A DNA stretch of 7,549 nt, from NCBI GenBank assembly GCA_012032575.1, contig JAAUSP010000370.1:1-7549 (forward strand), in the 5' to 3' direction. Both the position numbers and the translations under genes were made by a program. Position 1 is the stretch's first letter. Every line of letters starts with the position of its first letter. A model generated the notes under the pieces. That model saw only the letters and a program-made list of their open reading frames with translations, was not told the DNA's origin and made no database searches. Positions 1 through 4,787 of this stretch are shown here, piece by piece. The stretch is from Anaerolineales bacterium (GTDB taxonomy: Bacteria > Chloroflexota > Anaerolineae > 4572-78 > J111).

Positions 1-894
1 GGTGAGCGCTTGGGGAGCGGCGGGCGGTGCTTCCGGCGCGGCGGTTGGGGCTGCCGCCGGAGTTTCGGGGGCAACCTCGCCGGTTACTTTGGCCTGACGT
101 TTAGCCATCATCGCCTCGCGCTGCGCCTTGATTTCCTCCGGCGTTTTCTTGCCGGCCGGAGCGTCTGAGGGAGCGCTTGCTGCGGCCGGAGCAGCAGCAG
201 CGGGAGCAGCAGCCGGGGCGGCAGCCGGAGCAGCGGCGGACCTGGCTGCTGCTTTTTCGGCGGCTTTGCGCTCTTTTTCCTCTTCGGCGGCGCGACGGGT
301 GGCCTCTTCTTTGGCGTTCCAGTTGGGCCGGATCGCAGCGTAATAGCTGATCGGCTTGAGCAGCCGGCTCAGATCGTGAACGTGGCCGACCTCGCGCTCG
401 TAATCGGCCAGTTCATAATCGTGATCCATCTTGATCGCGTCGAACGGACAGAACTCGGCGCAGTAGCCGCAGTTCATGCAAATATCGGTGTCAATGAAAA
501 AATCGGCCGGCTGCGGGATCGGTTTGCCGGTTTTGGGGTCGTCGGTGCGGACAATCCAGATACACTGCGGCGGACACACTTTGGCGCAGATACCGCAGCT
601 TGTACAGCGGTTCAACTCCCGTGCCCTGGCCTGATCGTAATCGGGGCTGTCTTGTGGCACATCAAAATCAGTCACCAGGAAGGGCAAAAAGCGGAAATTT
701 TCCGGCGTTTCCAGCTTCATTTCCGGGTACTCGACGGTAAAGATACCGCGTCCTTCCGGTCCCTGCCGCCGGGCAAAAGCTTCCTTGCTGGTGGCGCTGC
801 TGGGAAAATAGAAATACTTTATGTCATCTACATACGTTTCGATGAAGTGCTTCAGGGTAATCCCCAAGCCTTTGACCACACCTAATCCAAACAT
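1..894 (-). CDS. nuoI: NADH-quinone oxidoreductase subunit I (NuoI) with Ala/Pro-rich C-terminal extension; 3' end outside window
   Basis: Peripheral-arm subunit of complex I carrying the two 4Fe-4S clusters (N6a, N6b) that pass electrons towards NuoB and the quinone. Seen directly: an open frame of 298 codons from ATG 894 to the window edge with no stop. Two ferredoxin motifs of the form CxxCxxCxxxCP place cysteines at residues 97, 100, 103, 107 and 139, 142, 145, 149. The N-terminus (FGLGVVKGLGITLKHF, followed by YPEMK near residue 56) is typical of the family. The conserved core ends near residue 193 (AIRPNWN). It is followed by a charged helix-like stretch rich in E, K, R and A (195-220), Ala/Pro repeats (about 221-250), a second charged segment (KTPEEIKAQREAMMAKRQAK, about 252-271) and more Ala/Pro. 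Ordinary NuoI proteins are roughly 160-230 residues, so this tail of over 100 residues is unusual. The start overlaps the nuoD stop by one base (TAATG), implying translational coupling. Identity is very secure; the role of the tail is unknown. Confidence 0.95.
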   Translation of the reverse strand, partial: MFGLGVVKGLGITLKHFIETYVDDIKYFYFPSSATSKEAFARRQGPEGRGIFTVEYPEMKLETPENFRFLPFLVTDFDVPQDSPDYDQARARELNRCTSCGICAKVCPPQCIWIVRTDDPKTGKPIPQPADFFIDTDICMNCGYCAEFCPFDAIKMDHDYELADYEREVGHVHDLSRLLKPISYYAAIRPNWNAKEEATRRAAEEEKERKAAEKAAARSAAAPAAAPAAAPAAAAPAAASAPSDAPAGKKTPEEIKAQREAMMAKRQAKVTGEVAPETPAAAPTAAPEAPPAAPQALT

Positions 895-1595
895 TAGCGG
901 TCTACCTCCCCTAAAACAATATCAATTGCGCCCAATGTCACGATGGTATCGGCCACTTTGCCGCCCTTGCACATATCGGCCAGGGCATTGAGGTTGATAT
1001 AAGAAGGGGCGCGTACCCGGTATCGCCAGGGATTACCGGAGCCGTTGCTGACAATGTAGTAGCCCAACTCGCCTTTGGAGTGTTCGATCCGGGCGTAAGA
1101 CTCACCGGCGGGCACGCGGACCGTGTACGACGCCTTGCCGCCCAAAATATCGCCCGGCTGGGTGTCCTTGATCCCCTTGAAGGCCTGGTCCAAAATCCGC
1201 AGACTTTCCCGGCCTTCCAGAATGCGCTGGTAGAAGCGGGCAAACACATCGCTGTCGGTTTGGGTGGGAATGTCGAAATCGAAGCGATCATAGATACCGT
1301 AAGGTTCAACCTTGCGAATATCGTACTTGATCCCGGCGGCACGCAGCATCGGGCCGGTCACGCCGTGGCTGATCAAATCTTCGGCGGATAAATAGCCGAC
1401 ATCTTTGGTCCGTGACAGCACAATCTCGTTGCCGGTTACCAGGGCGTCCATTTCATCCAGGGCGCTGGCCAGCATGCCCGACGCAGCCTGAGCGCGTTTG
1501 AGCCAATCGTCGCTTATATCATAAACCACGCCGCCGAAGCGCATGTAATTGCACATCATGCGCGATCCGCTGGCTTCCTCAAACAGGTCGAGCAC
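894..1595 (-). CDS. nuoD: NuoD C-terminal half (quinone-site subunit of complex I), displaced from its N-terminal half by a frameshift
   Basis: This is the continuation of the nuoBCD gene in the third reading frame. It has no ribosome binding site of its own and its GTG at 1595 is just a valine codon, so it is not an independent gene. The protein reads [14 protein letters not shown], then the NuoD hallmarks GPMLRAAGI and [11 protein letters not shown], and ends ...[13 protein letters not shown] followed by TAA. The C-terminus lacks the DPCxxC of [NiFe]-hydrogenase large subunits, so this is a true NuoD and not a group 4 hydrogenase. NuoD with NuoB forms the quinone-binding pocket at the base of the peripheral arm. 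Restoring one base near 1595-1596 joins it in frame to ...[11 protein letters not shown]. The last codons (GGG GAG GTA) double as the Shine-Dalgarno for nuoI. Identity is near certain; whether the break is biological or a sequence error is open. Confidence 0.93.
   Translation of the reverse strand: MLDLFEEASGSRMMCNYMRFGGVVYDISDDWLKRAQAASGMLASALDEMDALVTGNEIVLSRTKDVGYLSAEDLISHGVTGPMLRAAGIKYDIRKVEPYGIYDRFDFDIPTQTDSDVFARFYQRILEGRESLRILDQAFKGIKDTQPGDILGGKASYTVRVPAGESYARIEHSKGELGYYIVSNGSGNPWRYRVRAPSYINLNALADMCKGGKVADTIVTLGAIDIVLGEVDR
905..910 (-). promoter_or_regulatory. nuoI ribosome binding site inside the nuoD 3' end
   Basis: The coding-strand sequence GGGAGG lies 10 bases before ATG 894 and is read simultaneously as nuoD codons for G-E-V. 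It fixes the nuoI start and supports coupled translation. Confidence 0.8.
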
Positions 1596-3375
1596 CGCTC
1601 GCGGGCCTCAAAGGCGTAGAACAACGGCGTCGCCAGCGCACCCAGGTCGTTCATCAAAAAGCCGACCAGCGACAGGTGGCTGAAAACCCGGTTCATTTCA
1701 GCCATAATCACCCGGATGTACTCGGCCCGTTCCGGCACCGGGATTTGAGCCAGCTTCTCGACCGCCAGGGCATAGCCCCAGTTGTTCTGCATCGAGTTGA
1801 AATAATCCAGCCGGTCGGTGAAAGGCATGTTCATCAGCCAGCCGTTGCGCTCGCCGATTTTCTCGTGGTTGCGGTGCAGGTAGCCCAGCACCGGCTCCAA
1901 ATCCACAATGGTCTCCCCTTCCAGGGTGACGACCATGCGGAACACGCCGTGCGTGCTGGGGTGGTGCGGCCCCAGGTTAATCACAATCCGGTCGCTCTCA
2001 AAGTCGCTGGTGTCTTTCACATCGCGGGCTTCGATGACGTGATCCAGATTTTCTTCCTTCTTATCAGGAACCCACTTGTCTACATCCCAATCTTTGGGGT
2101 AAATCACATTGTGCCGGAAAGGATTTTGCTCTTCGATGCGCTCGTGATGGCCGCCGGGCCAGCGGCTGGTGAAAGGTTTGACCGGCTCTTCGTAATAGGC
2201 TTCTTCGTAATCTTTGCGCATGGGGTAGCCGTAGAAATCCTCCCACAGCAAAATGCGCTTCATATTGGGGTGGCCGGTAAAATTGATCCCGTACAGGTCG
2301 TAAATTTCACGCTCCTGCAAATAACAGGTTTTCCACAGACCGTACAGCGACGGCAGTTCGGGGTTTGACTCGGGCGCGCGGGCCTTGAAAACCAGAACCG
2401 GCTTGTCCGGCTGGCTGAGGCTGTAGGCATGGTAAACCACCTCAAAACGGTCGCCTTCGCGGCCCATGTAATCCACGCCGGTCACATTGCTGAGCAGTTC
2501 ATAGGCTAACTTGTCGCGCACATACTCGCCAAAGGCCAGCAGATGCTCGCGGGCGACCACCAGGGTGTCGGCTTCGGCGGTGACGGCCTGAACCTGCAAG
2601 CCAGCATTGATACTGTTGGCCAGAGCGGTTGCGCCTTCGGTGGGAGTCGTATCCCATGTGGGCACTTTGGGCGGCTTGACCACCCGCTTGGGGCGCGGCT
2701 TGGGGCCGGTATCGGCTACCTGGGCCGCCCCTTGCAGACGAGACTGTTTGACATATTCCTTGATCTCGTCCAACTGGCGCGGGTCAATAATATCCGGGCC
2801 AAGGATCGGCACCGGAATCGCGGCCATTTCCTCTTCTTTGCGATACCAGGGCACGGTTCGGATGGATTGGCCCTTGATTTTTTCTTGCAGCTTGATCAGG
2901 CCTTGCAGCAAAGCTTGCGGGGTGGGCGGGCAGCCGGGCACATACACGTCAACCGGAATATATTTGTCTATCCCGGAGACAACGTTGTATCCCTCTTTGA
3001 ACGGACCGCCACCGGTAGCGCAAGCGCCCATGCTGATGACGTATTTTGGCTCCGGCATCTGGTTGTAGATGCGCACAATCTGCGGGGCCATCTTTTTGGT
3101 GACGGTGCCGGAAACAATCATAAAATCGGCCTGGCGCGGGCTGGCGCGATAGAGCGCCGCGCCAAAGCGGTCCTGATCGTAGCGGGCCGCGCCGGTGGCA
3201 ATCATCTCGATGGCGCAGCAGGCCAACCCAAACGTGAGCGGCCAGAGGGAATAGGCCCGGCCCCAGTTATACAGATCATCCAGCTTGGCAAAAATATATT
3301 TTGCTTTAACTCTTCGGGAACTTCGATGTCCTCTTCTTCTTCGAGTCCATTGGTGGGAAGCAACTCTACAGTCAT
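1556..3375 (-). CDS. nuoBCD: NuoB-NuoC-NuoD fusion of complex I, N-terminal portion (NuoB, NuoC and first part of NuoD), frameshifted
   Basis: One polypeptide carries three hydrophilic complex I subunits. ATG 3375 begins [10 protein letters not shown] and reads to KQNIF in one frame. After the lesion at 3289-3294 the NuoB sequence continues in the next frame ([21 protein letters not shown]). Numbering on the repaired protein: NuoB is about 1-180, with the four N2-cluster ligands visible (C53, C54, C119 in [10 protein letters not shown]149 in VPGCPP). A Pro/Lys/Ala-rich linker spans about 180-245. NuoC is about 246-415, with the signature [16 protein letters not shown] then GYPMRKDY. A linker of about 45 residues follows, then NuoD from about 460 ([14 protein letters not shown]). 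Beyond EARER the frame is lost and stops at 1556; the true continuation is 894-1595. The repaired gene is 828 codons including stop. C-D fusion is familiar from E. coli; addition of B is rarer. It is the first gene of the operon, and no nuoA precedes it. The Shine-Dalgarno at 3389-3394 supports the ATG start. Confidence 0.93.
1595..1596 (-). other. Frameshift 2 in nuoBCD (one base missing within NuoD)
   Basis: In the coding direction GAG CGG is followed by TGCTCGACC. Family sequence demands R-V-L-D-L-F-E-E (CGG GTG CTC GAC). One G is therefore missing (plus-strand CC at 1595-1596 should be CCC). Both flanks are well-conserved NuoD, so the exact position is clear to within a couple of bases. 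The site is not a slippery heptamer. Confidence 0.88.
3289..3294 (-). other. Frameshift 1 in nuoBCD (one base missing near the NuoB N-terminus)
   Basis: The frame from ATG 3375 reads KQNIFLPSW, whereas the NuoB continuation needed is [11 protein letters not shown] in the frame one base back. Adding either a G (plus-strand C at 3289) or a T in the five-T run (plus-strand A run 3290-3294) restores KQNIF(L/F)AKLDD. The coding sequence ATA TTT TTG GCC would be the natural form. The upstream 28 residues look like a genuine NuoB leader and carry the ribosome binding site, which argues against a downstream start. Confidence 0.82.
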
Positions 3376-3388
3376 CTTCGACGCTTAT

Positions 3389-3394
3389 CCTCCT
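3389..3394 (-). promoter_or_regulatory. nuoB(CD) ribosome binding site
   Basis: A perfect AGGAGG on the minus strand ends 13 bases before ATG 3375. The spacing is on the long side, but no nearer in-frame start codon exists, so this pair decides the start of the fusion gene. Confidence 0.7.
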
Positions 3395-3405
3395 GAAAGA
3401 ATAAT

Positions 3406-3515
3406 GCGTAAAACGTAAAGCGTAATGAATTTAAAGCTATATTTCTTTTTTCATTCTCGAACCGGGGCTGAGAATAAGAAAAAAACCTTACGTTTTACAT
3501 ACTTGCGTTTTATTT
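3406..3515. repeat. Heptad-phased inverted repeat in the nuo 5' leader
   Basis: Three exact-phase heptamers GCGTAAA, ACGTAAA, GCGTAAT (3406-3426) face an opposite-oriented set TTACGTT, TTACATA, CTTGCGT, TTTATTT (3488-3515). The arms GTAAAACGTAA (3408-3418) and TTACGTTTTAC (3488-3498) are perfect 11-bp complements. Nested inside is a second stem, 3443-3458 with 3470-3485. Its core ATTCTC/GAGAAT is extended by T-rich/A-rich pairing with one mismatch and G-U wobbles. If transcription of nuo starts near 3531, the whole structure lies in its 5' untranslated leader. Confidence 0.7.
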
Positions 3516-3537
3516 TGTCCCTTTTTTCACAGGTTTT

Positions 3538-3567
3538 ACTATACCACAAGGGACTATTACTTGTCAA
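3538..3567 (-). promoter_or_regulatory. Strong sigma70-type promoter for the nuo operon
   Basis: On the minus strand TTGACA (3567-3562) and TATAGT (3543-3538) are separated by 18 bp, and TGG immediately before the -10 gives an extended -10. The predicted start is near 3531, leaving a leader of about 155 bases before nuoB. The -35 is a perfect consensus hexamer. It is a pattern match only. Confidence 0.65.
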
Positions 3568-3573
3568 TTATTT

Positions 3574-3602
3574 TTGATAATAAATATTATATCTATTATA
3601 AT
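3574..3602 (+). promoter_or_regulatory. Near-consensus promoter P1 for the SufR-like regulator
   Basis: TTGATA (3574-3579), 17-bp spacer, TATAAT (3597-3602). The spacer contains the palindrome ATAATA-AA-TATTAT (3577-3590), a possible operator. The -35 hexamer faces the nuo -35 (3562-3567) across 6 bp. Confidence 0.55.
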
Positions 3603-3606
3603 AAAA

Positions 3607-3634
3607 TTGATTTCTCGGTGAACTATGGTATAAT
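3607..3634 (+). promoter_or_regulatory. Extended -10 promoter P2 for the SufR-like regulator
   Basis: TTGATT (3607-3612), 16-bp spacer, TATAAT (3629-3634) preceded by TGG, giving an extended -10. The predicted start near 3641 leaves a leader of about 109 bases that holds the repeat at 3646-3723. Confidence 0.6.
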
Positions 3635-3645
3635 TGATTTAAAGC

Positions 3646-3723
3646 TGACCGGCAACAAAAGACCAAAGACTGCTTTTAAATGTTTAGCCCGGTTTCCGGT
3701 CTCCGGTCATCGGTCTTTTCTGA
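3646..3723. repeat. Heptad-phased inverted repeat in the regulator leader
   Basis: Four tandem heptamers CCGGTTT, CCGGTCT, CCGGTCA, TCGGTCT (3689-3716) are opposed by TGACCGG, CAACAAA, AGACCAA, AGACTGC (3646-3673). Perfect complementary pairs are TGACCGG (3646-3652) with CCGGTCA (3703-3709), and AAAAGACC (3657-3664) with GGTCTTTT (3712-3719). These two pairings are alternatives rather than one continuous helix. The architecture matches the repeats at 3406-3515 and 4617-4679, with a different heptamer. Confidence 0.65.
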
Positions 3724-3749
3724 TAAGTCATTTTTCTAAAGAATGATGT

Positions 3750-4391
3750 ATGCAAGCAACCCGGCAACAAATAATTGAGTTTCTCAAAGAAAAGGGACCG
3801 GCTACGGTTGAGGAATTGGCAGCAACCGTCAATTTGACGCCGATGGCCGTGCGGCACCATCTCAATGTTCTGCAAGCTGAGAATTTGATTTTGTCGTCCG
3901 CTATTCGCCGCCAGACTGGGCCGGGCCGTCCTTCTCAGGTTTACCAGCTCACCAAGGCCGCCGACGAGCTTTTCCCGGTGGATTATTATGGGTTGACTGA
4001 TTACCTGCTGGCCGAGTTAACCCATCAGTTGGGCCAGGATGGTCTGCGGCAGATTTTTAGCAACATTGCCCAACGCCTGGCCGACGAAGCGCCCCCGCCG
4101 CATGAAAATCAAACTTTTGAAGAACGGCTGGACGAAGTGATCGCCTTTTTATCGGCCAAAGGCTTTGTGGTGGACTGGGAGAGCGGAGACAACGACTATA
4201 TGATCCACGCTTATTCCTGCCCTTACCGCCAGGTAGCCAAAAATCACGCCGAAGTTTGCCTGCTGGACAAACAAATTATCAGCTCAATGCTCGCTACGAC
4301 GCCGGCCCGCATCGCCTGCCTGACCACCGACGATAACCATTGCACCTACTGTATTTCCAGGCCGATTGAGTTAATTTTGGATCCGTGCTGA
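3750..4391 (+). CDS. SufR-like winged-helix transcriptional regulator with Cys-rich putative Fe-S sensing domain
   Basis: Probable cytoplasmic DNA-binding repressor or activator of 213 residues. The N-terminal winged helix-turn-helix (about 3-72) is clear: LKEKGPATVEELA, recognition helix TPMAVRHHLNVL, and wing GPGRPSQVYQLT, as in the COG2345 ArsR/DeoR-like group that includes SufR. The C-terminal domain holds C157, C170, C190, C198, C201 and C213. The spacing C-X12-C (157/170) followed by further cysteines resembles the cluster-binding region of SufR, which senses [4Fe-4S] status and controls Fe-S assembly genes in cyanobacteria and actinobacteria. No suf genes are visible here; instead it is divergent from Fe-S-rich nuo genes and upstream of the radical-SAM gene moaA. 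The start is fixed by an in-frame TGA at 3744-3746; the ribosome binding site is weak (AAAGAAT). Regulator identity is secure; the cofactor and targets are inferred. A nitric oxide or general redox sensor is an alternative. Confidence 0.88.
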   Translation: MQATRQQIIEFLKEKGPATVEELAATVNLTPMAVRHHLNVLQAENLILSSAIRRQTGPGRPSQVYQLTKAADELFPVDYYGLTDYLLAELTHQLGQDGLRQIFSNIAQRLADEAPPPHENQTFEERLDEVIAFLSAKGFVVDWESGDNDYMIHAYSCPYRQVAKNHAEVCLLDKQIISSMLATTPARIACLTTDDNHCTYCISRPIELILDPC

Positions 4392-4445
4392 ACGGGCCTA
4401 TTGTAACATGCCCTGCTTGATTGAAAAAATATCGTCAAGGAATCT

Positions 4446-4475
4446 AAAAAACCGGTTAAGCCTGACCGGTTTTTT
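4446..4475. terminator. Rho-independent terminator after the regulator gene (bidirectional shape)
   Basis: The 11-bp perfect stem AAAAAACCGGT / ACCGGTTTTTT (4446-4456 with 4465-4475) has an 8-base loop and a T run at its end. It lies 55 bases after the regulator stop. The A run on the left makes it usable on either strand. Confidence 0.85.
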
Positions 4476-4501
4476 CATCAAAATGGTTATGTTATAATTA
4501 C

Positions 4502-4577
4502 ACATCGCTTAAAGCCGGATGACAAATCACTGGCAATCAAAGCTTTTTGTCACTGGCGTAATCTATAAAAGCGATGT
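4502..4577 (+). ncRNA. Candidate structured RNA (leader or small RNA) upstream of moaA
   Basis: The outer stem ACATCGCTT (4502-4510) pairs perfectly with AAGCGATGT (4569-4577). After an asymmetric internal loop, GCCGG (4514-4518) pairs with CTGGC (4553-4557, one G-U). A bulged A4519 then precedes TGACAAA (4520-4526) pairing with TTTGTCA (4546-4552). The apical loop is 19 bases. That is 21 stacked pairs in 76 bases. A TATAAT at 4493-4498 just upstream would start a transcript close to the outer stem, although no good -35 is seen because it falls in the terminator T run. It does not match any riboswitch I can name; a palindromic DNA element is the alternative. Confidence 0.4.
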
Positions 4578-4616
4578 ACAACTAAGGTATTGAGCATTAT
4601 AGATGCCCAGGAAAAG

Positions 4617-4679
4617 TTTACGTGTTGCGTGTTGCGTGTTGCGTCAAATAAACGGAACACGCAAGACGCAACACGTAAA
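4617..4679. repeat. Heptad-phased inverted repeat (GTGTTGC x3) upstream of moaA
   Basis: Three exact tandem copies of GTGTTGC (4622-4642) sit in the left arm. The arms 4617-4640 and 4656-4679 are 24 bases each and complementary with a single mismatch, around a 15-base loop. The right arm is again heptad-phased (ACACGCA, AGACGCA, ACACGTA). No spacer diversity or coding content is seen. It resembles the short tandemly repeated repetitive (STRR) heptamers known from cyanobacterial intergenic DNA, but arranged as a hairpin. Confidence 0.85.
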
Positions 4680-4734
4680 TAGTGGGGCGAGAACCTTTCT
4701 GGAGGACTATACTATTGGGGGGTGTTAGGCTTGC

Positions 4735-4762
4735 TTGGTTCAGTTTTAAGCGGAATTATAAC
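4735..4762 (+). promoter_or_regulatory. Candidate moaA promoter with palindrome over the -10
   Basis: TTGGTT (4735-4740), 16-bp spacer, TATAAC (4757-4762). The predicted start near 4769 would leave only about 19 bases before GTG 4788. The palindrome ATAAC-N6-GTTAT (4758-4773) covers the -10 and start site, a position suited to a repressor. Confidence 0.45.
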
Positions 4763-4773
4763 ACCGCCGTTAT

Positions 4774-4779
4774 GAGGGA
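4774..4779 (+). promoter_or_regulatory. moaA ribosome binding site
   Basis: GAGGGA lies 8 bases before GTG 4788. It supports the GTG start, which gives the standard MoaA N-terminus (GFGREINYLRLSLTDRCN). Confidence 0.7.
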
Positions 4780-4787
4780 ATAATCCT

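Noticed and set aside
128..343. Plus-strand Ala/Gly-rich open frame
   Set aside because: It is the antisense image of the Ala/Pro repeat in the NuoI tail (GCx-rich codons read on the other strand) and has no ribosome binding site.
376..885. Plus-strand open frame of 169 codons
   Set aside because: It lies fully antisense to the conserved NuoI core with both 4Fe-4S motifs and resembles no family; a GC-rich shadow.
3289..3294. Programmed -1 frameshifting as the sole explanation of the broken nuoBCD gene
   Set aside because: Site 1 has a run of five T, but the heptamer A-TTT-TTG is not canonical, and site 2 is not slippery at all; two indel errors or mutations explain both more simply.
894..3375. 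Group 4 [NiFe] hydrogenase or formate hydrogenlyase instead of complex I
   Set aside because: The large subunit lacks the C-terminal DPCxxC and ends LGEVDR, and the N-terminus has GPHHPSTHG, both true NuoD features.
2543..3418. Plus-strand open frame of 291 codons
   Set aside because: It is antisense to NuoB/NuoC and the nuo leader; the minus strand encodes strongly conserved protein throughout.
4502..4577. Moco riboswitch or tRNA
   Set aside because: I could not match the conserved Moco RNA core sequences, and there is no cloverleaf or TTCRA arm. Kept only as an unnamed structured RNA candidate.
4617..4679. CRISPR array
   Set aside because: The repeats are 7 bp with no spacers and form a hairpin; no cas gene is present.
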